49,015 nucleotides of DNA from Pseudomonas asplenii (GCF_001293465.1 NZ_JSYZ01000001.1:154774-203788); one strand, 5' to 3'; shown: positions 1 through 9,447, numbered from the stretch's first letter. Made by a program: numbers and translations. Notes: generated by a model from the letters alone, not told the origin.

Positions 1-35
1 CAATTTCGTACACAGCCTAGGTCGCGTCATCGTTC

Positions 36-95
36 TTCGCGGGCAAGCCCGCTCCTACAGGGACTTGCGCGTTTTTCGCGAGCAAGCGGCCACAA
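36..95. repeat. REP element (Pseudomonas type) at left edge
   Basis: A full REP palindrome reading TTCGCGGGCAAGCCCGCTCC is at 36-55, followed by TACAG. A degenerate partner (TTCGCGAGCAAGCGG) follows at about 75-89. It lies beyond the 3' end of the PhzF-like gene and was probably spread by a RAYT transposase encoded elsewhere. Bases 1-35 hold no recognisable feature. Confidence 0.8.
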
Positions 96-110
96 CGCCG
101 CTCTGCCGAC

Positions 111-893
111 TCAGACCAGTGTCAGCCGCCCACTGGCCACCAGGGTGGCCTGGCCGCCGATCTTCACCCGCTCGCCTTCCAGCCGGCAGAACAGCTCCCC
201 GCCCCGCGGCGAACACTGATAGGCCGTCAGCGCAGTCTTGTCCAGGCGCTGCGCCCAGTAGGGAATCAGCGCGCAATGGGTCGAGCCGGTAACCGGATCC
301 TCGTTGATACCGATGGCCGGGGCGAAATAGCGCGAGACGAAATCATGCCGCTCGCCCGGCGCGGTGACGATCACGCCCGGCCAGGGCAGCCTGGCCACCG
401 CCGCCCAGTCAGGCGTGCAGTCGCGCACGGCCTGTTCGGAGGGCAGCACCACGAACAACTCATTGGCCCCCAGTACATCGATCACCGGCGTACCGAGTGC
501 CCGTTCGACCTCGACGGTGACACCGACTCCACCTGGCACCCTCACCGGGAAATCCAGCCACAGCCGATCAGCCTCACGACTGACACTCAGTGCACCGGCC
601 TTGCAGACGAACTCGAGGGTCTCCTGCCGTTCGCCGTAGACCTCGAACAATACGAAGGCGCTGGCCAGGGTGGCATGGCCGCAGAGCGGCACTTCGGTGG
701 TCGGGGTGAACCAGCGGATACGCCAGGCAGCGCCCTCGCGGACCAGAAAGGCGGTTTCCGCCAGATTGTGCTCGGCGGCGATTTTCTGCATCAACTCATC
801 GGCCAGCCAGGTGTCGAGCCGATAGACCATCGCCGGATTGCCGCTGAAGGGCCGTTCGCTGAAAGCATCGACCTGGTGAAATTCAAGCTGCAT
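111..893 (-). CDS. PhzF family isomerase/epimerase-like protein
   Basis: This 260-residue protein belongs to the PhzF phenazine biosynthesis-like family, which adopts a two-lobed diaminopimelate epimerase-type fold. The N-terminus has the family signature FSGNPAMV (residues 16-23). The putative catalytic glutamate is E46 in NLAETAF, and the C-terminal lobe carries the conserved NEDPVTGSTHCAL. The ATG at 893 is preferred over an upstream in-frame start because a GGAGAGAGG Shine-Dalgarno sequence sits just before it and homology begins there (MQLEFHQVDAF). No phenazine genes are nearby, so the substrate is unknown and a housekeeping role is more likely than phenazine synthesis. It may be co-transcribed with the ybaK-like gene about 95 bases upstream. 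Confidence 0.88.
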   Translation of the reverse strand: MQLEFHQVDAFSERPFSGNPAMVYRLDTWLADELMQKIAAEHNLAETAFLVREGAAWRIRWFTPTTEVPLCGHATLASAFVLFEVYGERQETLEFVCKAGALSVSREADRLWLDFPVRVPGGVGVTVEVERALGTPVIDVLGANELFVVLPSEQAVRDCTPDWAAVARLPWPGVIVTAPGERHDFVSRYFAPAIGINEDPVTGSTHCALIPYWAQRLDKTALTAYQCSPRGGELFCRLEGERVKIGGQATLVASGRLTLV

Positions 894-989
894 GACGTCC
901 TCTCTCTCCTTGTCCAAGAGCGTCAGTGTGCTCGTTCCCCCCATCGTCGCCCAGTGACAGAACCGCTGAATTTACGCCATACAGACCGC

Positions 990-1460
990 TCAGGCGCGGC
1001 CGATGTCCGCGAACTTCGCCTGGGTATGCTCGGCCAGCAGCGCCGGGGCCAGCTCGACCTCCAGACCACGGCGTCCGGCACTGACGAAGATGGTCGCGAA
1101 ACCCTGGGCGCTCTGGTCGATGAACGTGCGCAAGCGCTTCTTCTGCCCCAACGGGCTGATGCCACCGAGTAGATAGCCCGTCGCCCGCTGGGCGGCAGCC
1201 GGGTCGGCCATCTCGACTTTCTTCACCCCGGCGGCGTGGGCCAGAGCCTTCAGATCCAGACTTCCGACGACCGGTACCACCGCCACCAGCAATTCGGCTT
1301 TTTCGCTGCTCGCCAGCAACGTCTTGAACACCTGGGCCGGCGCGAGCGCGAGCTTTTCCGCGGCCTCCAGGCCATAGGAGGCGGCTTTCGGATCATGTTC
1401 GTAACTGTGCACACGATGTTCGGCACGAACTTTTTTCAGCAGATCCAAGGCAGGCGTCAT
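990..1460 (-). CDS. ybaK: YbaK-type Cys-tRNA(Pro)/aminoacyl-tRNA deacylase
   Basis: This 156-residue protein has the YbaK/EbsC fold. Family members hydrolyse Cys-tRNA(Pro), removing a mistake made by prolyl-tRNA synthetase. Diagnostic stretches are the early HSYEHDP segment, VFKTLLA with the conserved lysine, and [12 protein letters not shown] near residue 110. The start is the ATG at 1460, with AGGA about six bases upstream; the TTG two codons earlier is less likely. The length is normal for a free-standing editing protein. It is cytoplasmic and probably constitutive. Confidence 0.9.
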   Translation of the reverse strand: MTPALDLLKKVRAEHRVHSYEHDPKAASYGLEAAEKLALAPAQVFKTLLASSEKAELLVAVVPVVGSLDLKALAHAAGVKKVEMADPAAAQRATGYLLGGISPLGQKKRLRTFIDQSAQGFATIFVSAGRRGLEVELAPALLAEHTQAKFADIGRA

Positions 1461-1661
1461 GATCAATCCTGGCAGACGGGTAGGTAAGCGCGGATTTTAG
1501 GTCATCCCTGCGCAAAAGGCTCTATTGGCGGCACGAAACCCTCTAGTTCAAGGGTCAGAAATCTCAGGAGGCACCTGCAAGCTCGCCATATTCCTACAAG
1601 CCAAACAACCTCATTCACTCAATCAATAGTCACAATGTGGATAACCGTTCACTTTCGACCT

Positions 1662-1690
1662 TTGACAGCAGTGTTTCTTGTCTATATTTT
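1662..1690 (+). promoter_or_regulatory. Probable sigma-70 promoter of glpFK
   Basis: TTGACA is at 1662-1667, and an AT-rich -10 region (TATATTTTTT, 1683-1692) follows with 15-17 bases spacing depending on the hexamer chosen. It is the best promoter match in the 372-base gap between ybaK and glpF. A GlpR-like sequence overlaps its downstream edge. The leader to the glpF ATG is about 130 bases. Confidence 0.5.
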
Positions 1691-1706
1691 TTCGAATCTG
1701 AAGATC
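1687..1706. promoter_or_regulatory. Possible weak GlpR operator before glpF
   Basis: The 20 bases TTTTTTCGAATCTGAAGATC match about 13 of 20 positions of the enterobacterial GlpR consensus WATKYTCGWTAWCGMACATW. The overlap with the candidate -10 region fits repression, but the match is weak; the operators before glpD are much better. Confidence 0.3.
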
Positions 1707-1832
1707 ATAGTCCTAATCCAGCAATACCCAGCGGTAAGTCGACTTCAGGGATGGGGATCCCCGACAGTCGATGTGAAGACCACGCCAACCACCGGGTCTG
1801 GCGTCACACAACAACAAAAATCGAGGTATCCA

Positions 1833-2681
1833 ATGACTACCGCTCTGAAACAACCATCGCTATCGGGACAATGCATTGCCGAATTCCTCGGGACTGCCCT
1901 GCTGATTTTCTTCGGCACCGGCTGCGTCGCCGCGCTCAAGGTCGCGGGTGCCAGTTTTGGCCTGTGGGAAATCAGCATCATCTGGGGGGTCGGCGTGAGC
2001 ATGGCGATCTACCTGACCGCCGGCGTTTCCGGTGCGCATCTCAACCCGGCCGTCAGCATTGCGCTGTGCCTGTTCGCCGACTTCGAAAAACGCAAACTGC
2101 CGTTCTACATCATCGCCCAGATCGCCGGCGCCTTCTGCGCGGCTGCGTTGGTTTACACGCTTTACAGCAACCTGTTCTTCGATTTCGAACAGGCTCACCA
2201 CATGGTTCGCGGTTCGCAAGCCAGCCTGGAGCTGGCCTCGGTGTTCTCCACCTACCCGAATGCCGCCCTGACCACGGCCCAGGCCTTCCTGGTCGAAGTG
2301 GTGATCACCGCCATCCTGATGGGCGTGATCATGTCCCTGACCGACGACAACAACGGCCTGCCCAACGGCCCGCTGGCGCCCCTGCTGATCGGTCTGCTGA
2401 TCGCGGTGATCGGTAGCGCCATGGGCCCACTGACCGGCTTCGCGATGAACCCGGCACGGGATTTCGGGCCCAAGCTGATGACCTTCGTTGCCGGCTGGGG
2501 TGAAATAGCCTTCACTGGCGGGCGCGACATTCCGTACTTCCTGGTTCCGATCTTCGCGCCGATTCTCGGTGCCAGCCTCGGGGCCGCCCTGTATCGCGGG
2601 ATGATCGCCCGCCACCTGCCCAGCACCACCGCCGTAGAGGAAGAGCCTGCGACCGCTGCAAAGAAGGTTCGCGCTTCCTGA
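1833..2681 (+). CDS. glpF: Glycerol uptake facilitator GlpF (aquaglyceroporin)
   Basis: This 282-residue MIP-family channel lets glycerol diffuse across the inner membrane. Both pore motifs are present: HLNPAVS in the first half and FAMNPARDFGPK in the second. The arginine and aspartate after the second NPA are typical of glycerol-conducting members rather than pure water channels. About six membrane spans plus two half-helices are visible. The ATG at 1833 starts MTTALKQPS, with GAGG upstream. Much longer in-frame extensions run through the promoter and are rejected. It is followed by glpK and is presumably induced by glycerol 3-phosphate through GlpR. Confidence 0.96.
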   Translation: MTTALKQPSLSGQCIAEFLGTALLIFFGTGCVAALKVAGASFGLWEISIIWGVGVSMAIYLTAGVSGAHLNPAVSIALCLFADFEKRKLPFYIIAQIAGAFCAAALVYTLYSNLFFDFEQAHHMVRGSQASLELASVFSTYPNAALTTAQAFLVEVVITAILMGVIMSLTDDNNGLPNGPLAPLLIGLLIAVIGSAMGPLTGFAMNPARDFGPKLMTFVAGWGEIAFTGGRDIPYFLVPIFAPILGASLGAALYRGMIARHLPSTTAVEEEPATAAKKVRAS

Positions 2682-4280
<1,599 letters not shown>

Positions 4281-4308
4281 GTCGGATGAGCCGGGTTTAA
4301 GGGCCCAT

Positions 4309-4388
4309 TCGCGGGCAAGCCCCGCTCCTGCAGGACTCGTGTCGTGTACGACACCGTTTTTTGCAGGAGCTTGGCTTGCCCGCGAATA
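4309..4388. repeat. Inverted pair of REP elements (BIME) after glpK
   Basis: Two REP copies face each other: a forward copy beginning TTCGCGGGCAAGCC at 4309 and an inverted copy ending GGCTTGCCCGCGAATA at 4388. Between them lies a perfect short palindrome with a T run, listed separately as a terminator. The rest of the 298-base glpK-glpR gap (about 4389-4578) shows no clear gene or operator. Confidence 0.85.
4339..4362 (+). terminator. Intrinsic terminator of glpFK inside the REP pair
   Basis: GTGTCG (4339-4344), a TGTA loop and CGACAC (4349-4354) form a perfect hairpin. CG and six consecutive Ts (4357-4362) follow, about 60 bases after the glpK stop. This is the most canonical intrinsic terminator in the window. 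Confidence 0.7.
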
Positions 4389-4578
4389 CGGCTCCACACT
4401 TGACCACAATCACGCAATCCCCCCCGCAACAACCCAGTCGTATCCGACTGCGCACGCCGAGCGACCGGCACTCGCCCGGTTTGCGACCTGAGAATCGTTT
4501 CAGCGGCCCTGCAAGTGGCAGACCGGTTCTTCCTGCGGCATCATGGTGGAATTTGTATGGCAGCCCAAAGGACGCCCC

Positions 4579-5334
4579 ATGAATCTGCCTCCCCGCCAGC
4601 AGCAAATCCTCGAGCTGGTCCGCGAACGCGGCTATGTCAGCATCGAGGAAATGGCCCAGCTGTTCGTCGTGACCCCGCAAACCATCCGCCGCGATATCAA
4701 TCAGTTGGCGGACTCCAACCTGTTGCGCCGCTACCACGGCGGAGCCGCCTATGACTCCAGCGTGGAAAACACCGCCTACGCCATGCGCGCCGACCAGATG
4801 CGCGACGAAAAGCAGCGGATCGCCGAGTCCATCGCCCGGCAGATTCCCGATCATGCCTCGCTGTTCATCAATATCGGTACCACCACCGAGTCGATTGCCC
4901 GCGCCCTGCTCAATCACAATCACCTGAAGATCATCACCAACAACCTGCACGTGGCGTCGATCCTCAGCGCCAAGGACGACTTCGAAGTGCAACTGGCCGG
5001 CGGCAACGTCCGTCGCGACGGTGGCGTGGTGGGTCAGGCCAGTGTCGACTTCATCAACCAGTTCAAGGTCGACTTCGCCCTTGTGGGCATCAGCGGCATC
5101 GACGAGGACGGCAGCCTGCTGGATTTCGACTATCAGGAAGTGCGGGTGTCCCAGGCGATCATCGCCAACGCCCGCCAGGTCATCCTGGCCGCCGACTCCA
5201 GCAAGTTCGGCCGCAATGCCATGGTGCGCCTGGGCCCGATCACCCTGATCGACTGCCTGGTCACCGACCAGGCCCCGGTTCCGGCCCTGGCGCAACTGCT
5301 CAACCAGCACAAGATCCGCCTCGACGTGGTCTGA
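4579..5334 (+). CDS. glpR: GlpR, DeoR-family repressor of the glycerol regulon
   Basis: This 251-residue DeoR-family repressor has an N-terminal winged helix-turn-helix ([18 protein letters not shown], then [13 protein letters not shown]) and a C-terminal sugar-phosphate-binding domain related to ribose-5-phosphate isomerase. Glycerol 3-phosphate is the expected inducer. I chose the ATG at 4579 (MNLPPRQQQ) because it gives the length usual for Pseudomonas GlpR; an ATG twelve codons earlier adds a non-homologous stretch. It lies between glpK and glpD, isolated from each by REP sequence. Its operators are visible before glpD. Confidence 0.95.
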   Translation: MNLPPRQQQILELVRERGYVSIEEMAQLFVVTPQTIRRDINQLADSNLLRRYHGGAAYDSSVENTAYAMRADQMRDEKQRIAESIARQIPDHASLFINIGTTTESIARALLNHNHLKIITNNLHVASILSAKDDFEVQLAGGNVRRDGGVVGQASVDFINQFKVDFALVGISGIDEDGSLLDFDYQEVRVSQAIIANARQVILAADSSKFGRNAMVRLGPITLIDCLVTDQAPVPALAQLLNQHKIRLDVV

Positions 5335-5380
5335 TCGGCTGCCACATCCCTGCCCCGGCAGAGCCCGGGACACTGACAAC

Positions 5381-5450
5381 CGCTGCGGGGGCTGGCTTGC
5401 CCGCGAAGGGCCAGCGCAGCCCCTCAGAGCTGCGCGCGCAAGCCCGCTAC
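5381..5450. repeat. REP element pair after glpR
   Basis: An inverted REP copy (GGCTTGCCCGCGAAGG, about 5393-5409) faces a forward partial copy (GCGCGCAAGCCCGCTACC, about 5433-5450). It sits in the glpR-glpD gap upstream of the glpD operators. Confidence 0.75.
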
Positions 5451-5557
5451 CGCACTACCCTCCCCCACGCCGCCTCGATGTTCGATAATTTTCCTTTCAG
5501 ACCTTTCTGATGAATTTTTTCAATCGGAAGCGGGTAGCTGCGTGCGTACATATCAGC

Positions 5558-5563
5558 TAATAT
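5558..5563 (+). promoter_or_regulatory. Possible -10 box of glpD
   Basis: TAATAT lies immediately upstream of and overlapping the best GlpR operator. The corresponding -35 region is poor (TAGCTG near 5535), which would fit an activator-dependent or weak promoter. The overlap with the operator is the main reason to believe it. Confidence 0.4.
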
Positions 5564-5580
5564 TTTCGAAAATGAACATA
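5561..5580. promoter_or_regulatory. GlpR operator 1 of glpD
   Basis: TATTTTCGAAAATGAACATA matches 18 of 20 positions of the enterobacterial GlpR consensus WATKYTCGWTAWCGMACATW. It overlaps the probable -10 box and ends 44 bases before the glpD start codon. That position is ideal for repression. Confidence 0.75.
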
Positions 5581-5600
5581 AATGTTCGAATTCAAATATA
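5581..5600. promoter_or_regulatory. GlpR operator 2 of glpD (tandem)
   Basis: AATGTTCGAATTCAAATATA abuts operator 1 with no gap and matches 16 of 20 consensus positions. At the junction the sequence GAACATAAATGTTC (5574-5587) forms its own perfect palindrome. Adjacent sites suggest cooperative binding. Confidence 0.6.
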
Positions 5601-5624
5601 GCAACCGCCATGCGAGGCTCGCCG

Positions 5625-7163
5625 ATGACTTCCACCACCTTGCCTGCACCACCCCTTGCCGAGATCTATGACATCGCCGTGATTGGCGGTGGCATCAATG
5701 GTGTCGGGATTGCCGCGGACGCAGCCGGTCGCGGTCTTTCGGTGTTCCTTTGCGAAAAGGACGACCTGGCCAGCCACACCTCGTCGGCCAGCAGCAAGCT
5801 GATCCATGGCGGCCTGCGCTACCTGGAACACTATGAGTTCCGCCTGGTGCGCGAAGCCCTGGCCGAACGGGAAGTCCTGCTGGCCAAGGCCCCGCACATC
5901 GTCAAGCCGATGCGTTTCGTCCTGCCGCATCGCCCGCACCTGCGTCCAGCCTGGATGATTCGCGCCGGCCTGTTCCTCTATGACCACCTGGGCAAACGCG
6001 AAAAGCTTGCCGGTTCGCGCAGCCTCAAGTTCGGCGCCGACAGCCCGCTCAAGGCGGAAATCGGCAGGGGCTTCGAATACTCCGACTGCTGGGTCGACGA
6101 CGCTCGCCTGGTGGTGCTCAACGCCATGGCTGCCCGGGAGAAGGGTGCGCATATCCACACCCGCACCCGTTGCACCAGCGCCCGCCGTGCCAAGGGCCTG
6201 TGGCACCTGGAAATGGAGCGCGCCGATGGCGCACGCTTCTCGATCCAGGCCAAGGCCCTGGTGAACGCGGCCGGCCCCTGGGTCGCCAAGTTCATCAAGG
6301 ATGACCTGAAGCTCGACTCGCCCTACGGCATCCGCCTGATCCAGGGCAGCCACCTGATCGTGCCTCGGCTGTATGAAGGCGAACACGCGCATATCCTGCA
6401 GAACGAGGACCAGCGCATCGTGTTCACCATCCCCTACCTGGACCGTTTCACGCTGATCGGCACCACCGACCGCGAATACCAGGGCGACCCGGCCAAGGTG
6501 GCGATCACCGAGGCGGAAACCGACTACCTGTTGAAGGTGGTCAATGCGCACTTCAAGAAACAACTGGCCCGTGGCGATATCCTGCACAGCTATTCCGGCG
6601 TGCGCCCGCTGTGCAACGACGAATCCGACAACCCGTCGGCAGTGACCCGCGACTACACCCTGGCGCTGTCGGGCAATACCGAGGAAGCCCCACTGCTGTC
6701 GGTGTTCGGTGGCAAGCTGACCACCTACCGCAAGCTGGCCGAGTCGGCGATGAGCCAGTTGGCCCCGTTCTTCACCCAGATGCGGCCGAGTTGGACCGCT
6801 GCCTCGACCCTGCCCGGTGGCGAAGACATGACCACGCCACAGGCCCTGGCCGAGGCGATCCGCAAACGCTTCGACTGGGTGCCGAGCGAAATCGCCCGGC
6901 GCTGGGCCAGCACCTACGGCAGCCGTGCCTGGCGCCTGCTGGAAGGCGTACAGACGCTCGGCGACCTCGGCGAACACCTTGGCGCTGGCCTCTACAGCCG
7001 TGAAGTCGATTACCTGTGCAGTGAAGAATGGGCGACCGCCGCCCAGGACATTCTCTGGCGGCGCAGCAAGCTGGGGCTGTTCACCAGCCCTGAGCAGCAG
7101 CAGAAACTGCAGGACTACCTGGACAAGGTCGAGCAGGCGCGCAGCAAGATCGAGGCGGCCTGA
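5625..7163 (+). CDS. glpD: Aerobic glycerol-3-phosphate dehydrogenase
   Basis: This 512-residue FAD-dependent, membrane-associated dehydrogenase oxidises glycerol 3-phosphate to dihydroxyacetone phosphate and passes electrons to ubiquinone. The N-terminal dinucleotide-binding motif is IAVIGGGINGVGIA. The GlpD signature SSKLIHGGLRYLE follows, and FGGKLTTYRKLAE lies in the C-terminal half. The ATG at 5625 has GAGG about nine bases upstream. The ATG at 5610 lacks a ribosome site and overlaps the operator region more closely. The length matches Pseudomonas GlpD. Regulation is by GlpR through two tandem operators directly upstream. Confidence 0.97.
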   Translation: MTSTTLPAPPLAEIYDIAVIGGGINGVGIAADAAGRGLSVFLCEKDDLASHTSSASSKLIHGGLRYLEHYEFRLVREALAEREVLLAKAPHIVKPMRFVLPHRPHLRPAWMIRAGLFLYDHLGKREKLAGSRSLKFGADSPLKAEIGRGFEYSDCWVDDARLVVLNAMAAREKGAHIHTRTRCTSARRAKGLWHLEMERADGARFSIQAKALVNAAGPWVAKFIKDDLKLDSPYGIRLIQGSHLIVPRLYEGEHAHILQNEDQRIVFTIPYLDRFTLIGTTDREYQGDPAKVAITEAETDYLLKVVNAHFKKQLARGDILHSYSGVRPLCNDESDNPSAVTRDYTLALSGNTEEAPLLSVFGGKLTTYRKLAESAMSQLAPFFTQMRPSWTAASTLPGGEDMTTPQALAEAIRKRFDWVPSEIARRWASTYGSRAWRLLEGVQTLGDLGEHLGAGLYSREVDYLCSEEWATAAQDILWRRSKLGLFTSPEQQQKLQDYLDKVEQARSKIEAA

Positions 7164-7167
7164 CTTT

Positions 7168-7199
7168 CCTGCCTGGGCTGCTTCAGGATTCCGGGCAGG
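7168..7199 (+). terminator. Hairpin after glpD
   Basis: CCTGCCTGG (7168-7176) pairs with CCGGGCAGG (7191-7199) with one G-T pair, five bases after the glpD stop. There is no T run, so termination may be inefficient or Rho-assisted. Confidence 0.4.
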
Positions 7200-7210
7200 G
7201 CGGCCGGCCT

Positions 7211-7309
7211 ATTCGCGGGCAACCGAGCGTCGGCCGGCCGCTCCTGCGGTTCATGGGGCTCCAGAAACCGGGGTCGGGATCGGTAGGAGCGGCGCACCGC
7301 CGCGAATAG
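7211..7309. repeat. Variant REP pair between glpD and aatJ
   Basis: A forward copy beginning ATTCGCGGGCAACCG is interrupted by an altered inner segment (GAGCGTCGGCCGG) before CGCTCCTGCGG. The opposing copy runs GTAGGAGCGGCGCACCGCCGCGAAT to 7307. These divergent repeats separate the glp and aat modules. They fill the first third of the 420-base intergenic region, whose remainder is the aatJ control region. Confidence 0.7.
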
Positions 7310-7332
7310 CGCCCCCGCTCCCCCCTCTACCA

Positions 7333-7346
7333 TTCGGTTTTCCGAA
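7333..7346. promoter_or_regulatory. AauR binding site 1 (perfect)
   Basis: TTCGGTTTTCCGAA exactly matches the AauR motif TTCGG-N4-CCGAA reported for the P. putida acidic amino acid regulon. It lies about 120 bases upstream of the -24 element, a normal enhancer position for a sigma-54 activator. Confidence 0.8.
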
Positions 7347-7363
7347 CGCCCGTTCGGCCAGCA

Positions 7364-7377
7364 TTCGGCGAACCGGA
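7364..7377. promoter_or_regulatory. AauR binding site 2 (near-perfect)
   Basis: TTCGGCGAACCGGA matches TTCGG-N4-CCGAA at 9 of the 10 defined bases. It is centred 31 bases from site 1, roughly three helical turns, so both sites are on the same DNA face. A lone TTCGG half-site lies between them near 7353. Confidence 0.65.
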
Positions 7378-7454
7378 CGCCAGCCCCTTCCCCCTTCGCT
7401 CGAAAACCACAAAAAACCCTTATAAATCAATAGAGAAGCCCACATCGCCGGGTG

Positions 7455-7470
7455 TGGCACGAGTCGTGCT
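7455..7470 (+). promoter_or_regulatory. Sigma-54 promoter of aatJ
   Basis: TGGCACGAGTCGTGCT matches the -24/-12 consensus TGGCAC-N5-TTGCW except for a G at the first -12 position. The GG and GC dinucleotides are 12 bases apart, as required. Predicted transcription starts about 12 bases further on, leaving a leader of roughly 100 bases. Confidence 0.8.
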
Positions 7471-7583
7471 CTATACTTCCATTACCGAATGCTCACTCAG
7501 CCCCTTGGGCCCTGCGGGCCGTTCGCAGTACCCGAGCCGACTGAAAGGCTCCATAAGAAAAACAATCTCGAGGAAAGTAACCG

Positions 7584-8498
7584 ATGCGCATCGTTCCCCA
7601 CATCCTGGGCGCCGCAATCGCTGCCGCTCTGATCAGCACTCCAGTTTCCGCTGCCGAACTGACCGGCACCCTGAAGAAGATCAAAGAGTCCGGGACCATC
7701 ACCCTAGGCCATCGCGACAGTTCCATTCCGTTTTCCTACATCGCTGATGCTTCCGGCAAGCCGGTCGGCTACTCCCACGATATCCAGCTGGCCATCGTCG
7801 AAGGTATCAAGAAAGACCTGAACCTGCCTGACCTGAAGGTCAAGTACAACCTGGTCACCTCCCAGACCCGTATCCCGCTGGTGCAGAACGGCACCGTCGA
7901 CGTCGAGTGCGGCTCCACCACCAACAACGCCGAACGCGCCCAGCAGGTCGATTTCTCGGTCGGTATCTTCGAGATCGGTACCCGCCTGCTGTCGAAGAAG
8001 GACTCCACCTACAAGGACTTCGCCGACCTCAAGGGCAAGAACGTGGTGACCACCGCCGGTACCACTTCCGAGCGCATCCTCAAAGCGATGAACGCCGACA
8101 AGCAGATGGGCATGAACGTCATCTCCGCCAAGGACCACGGCGAGTCCTTCCAGATGCTCGAAGGCGGCCGTGCCGTGGCCTTCATGATGGACGACGCACT
8201 GCTGGCCGGCGAAATGGCCAAGGCCAAGAAGCCGACCGACTGGGAAGTGACCGGTACTCCACAGTCCTACGAAATCTATGGCTGCATGGTCCGCAAGGAC
8301 GACCCGGCGTTCAAGAAAGCCGTGGATGACGCCATCGTGGGCCTCTACAAGTCCGGCGAGATCAACAAGATCTACGACAAGTGGTTCACCCAGCCGATTC
8401 CGCCAAAAGGCCTGAACCTGCAGTTCCCGATGAGCAAGGAGCTCAAGGCCCTGATCGAGAATCCGAACGACAAGCCAGCGCCGGATGCAAAGATCTGA
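7584..8498 (+). CDS. aatJ: Periplasmic glutamate/aspartate-binding protein
   Basis: This 304-residue family 3 solute-binding protein is the receptor of an acidic amino acid ABC transporter. Residues 1-23 are a Sec signal peptide ending SAAE-like after VSAA. Mature-domain hallmarks are the SIPFSY segment with GYSHDIQLAIVEGI, and VECGSTTNNAERAQQVDFS, which forms part of the ligand pocket. GAGGAAAG lies eight bases before the ATG. It leads aatJQMP and is separated from the permease genes by a strong hairpin, which fits the usual excess of binding protein over membrane subunits. Expression is predicted to need AauR and sigma-54. Confidence 0.96.
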   Translation: MRIVPHILGAAIAAALISTPVSAAELTGTLKKIKESGTITLGHRDSSIPFSYIADASGKPVGYSHDIQLAIVEGIKKDLNLPDLKVKYNLVTSQTRIPLVQNGTVDVECGSTTNNAERAQQVDFSVGIFEIGTRLLSKKDSTYKDFADLKGKNVVTTAGTTSERILKAMNADKQMGMNVISAKDHGESFQMLEGGRAVAFMMDDALLAGEMAKAKKPTDWEVTGTPQSYEIYGCMVRKDDPAFKKAVDDAIVGLYKSGEINKIYDKWFTQPIPPKGLNLQFPMSKELKALIENPNDKPAPDAKI

Positions 8499-8512
8499 GT
8501 CACGGCTAACCT

Positions 8513-8547
8513 GACTTCCCGGGGCCGCCAGCACGGCCCGGGAAGTC
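8513..8547 (+). terminator. Strong hairpin between aatJ and aatQ (attenuating/stabilising)
   Basis: The left arm GACTTCCCGGGGCCG (8513-8527) pairs with CGGCCCGGGAAGTC (8534-8547) with a single bulged G and a six-base loop. It lies 15 bases after the aatJ stop and lacks a T run. It probably protects the 3' end of an aatJ-only mRNA and reduces read-through into aatQMP. The rest of the 202-base gap shows no gene. Confidence 0.7.
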
Positions 8548-8700
8548 TGTTGAACACCTGCTGTACTGGCTTCTTCTGAATCGAACTGGAACAACACTCG
8601 GACCGCGAGCGGTACCGGTGTGCCCGACAGACACTGGCGGGCGGGGCGGAGTCCCGGGAAGCACGTGCTCGTACATCGATCGACCTGAGGGGAGACCCGA

Positions 8701-9447
8701 ATGAATTACAACTGGGATTGGGGCGTGTTCTTCAAGACCACCGGCGTGGGCAGCGAGACCTATCTCGACTGGTTCATCTCCGGGCTGGGCTGGACCATCG
8801 CGATCGCCATCGTGGGCTGGATCATTGCATTGGTCCTGGGTTCCATACTCGGCGTGATGCGCACCGTACCCAACCGTCTGGTAGCCGGTATCGCGACCTG
8901 CTACGTGGAATTGTTCCGCAACGTGCCACTGCTGGTGCAACTGTTCATCTGGTACTTCCTGGTACCCGACCTGCTGCCGCCGAACCTGCAGGAATGGTTC
9001 AAGCAGGACCTGAACCCGACCACCTCGGCCTACATCAGCGTGGTGATCTGCCTCGGCCTGTTCACCGCCGCACGGGTCTGCGAACAGGTGCGCACCGGTA
9101 TCCAGGCGCTGCCCCGCGGCCAGGAATCGGCAGCCCGCGCCATGGGCTTCAAGCTGCCGCAGATCTACTGGCACGTGCTGCTGCCCCAGGCCTACCGGAT
9201 CATCATTCCGCCGCTGACCTCGGAATTCCTCAACATCTTCAAGAACTCGTCCGTCGCCTCGCTGATCGGCCTGATGGAACTGCTCGCGCAGACCAAGCAG
9301 ACCGCCGAGTTCTCCGCCAACCTGTTCGAAGCCTTCACCCTGGCGACGCTGATCTACTTCACCCTGAACATGAGCCTGATGCTGCTCATGCGCCTGGTCG
9401 AGAAGAAAGTCTCGGTGCCCGGCCTGATCTCCGTGGGGGGTAAATAA
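8701..9447 (+). CDS. aatQ: Acidic amino acid ABC transporter permease AatQ
   Basis: This 248-residue HisM/GltJ-type inner membrane permease has about five membrane helices. It carries the polar amino acid permease loop ESAARAMGFKLPQIYWHVLLPQA, in which an EAA-type segment contacts the ATPase, and the conserved ELFRNVPLLVQLF near residue 78. AGGGGAG precedes the ATG. Its TAA overlaps the aatM ATG by one base, indicating coupled translation of the two permease halves. Confidence 0.95.
   Translation: MNYNWDWGVFFKTTGVGSETYLDWFISGLGWTIAIAIVGWIIALVLGSILGVMRTVPNRLVAGIATCYVELFRNVPLLVQLFIWYFLVPDLLPPNLQEWFKQDLNPTTSAYISVVICLGLFTAARVCEQVRTGIQALPRGQESAARAMGFKLPQIYWHVLLPQAYRIIIPPLTSEFLNIFKNSSVASLIGLMELLAQTKQTAEFSANLFEAFTLATLIYFTLNMSLMLLMRLVEKKVSVPGLISVGGK

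Noticed and set aside
111..893. The PhzF-like gene as evidence of a phenazine cluster
   Set aside because: No phzA-G neighbours are present; PhzF-like proteins are widespread in bacteria that make no phenazines.
1635..1832. An N-terminal extension of GlpF of 66 residues
   Set aside because: It would translate the promoter and leader region, lacks a ribosome site and adds sequence not present in MIP channels; the ATG at 1833 has a good ribosome site.
4309..4388. Repeat pairs as a possible CRISPR array
   Set aside because: Copies are inverted rather than direct, there are only two per site, spacing varies, and no cas gene is present. They are REP elements.
5477..5496. A third GlpR operator before glpD
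   Set aside because: Only the left half (ATGTTCGATAA) matches; the right half is lost, giving 13/20. It was not strong enough to list as a feature.
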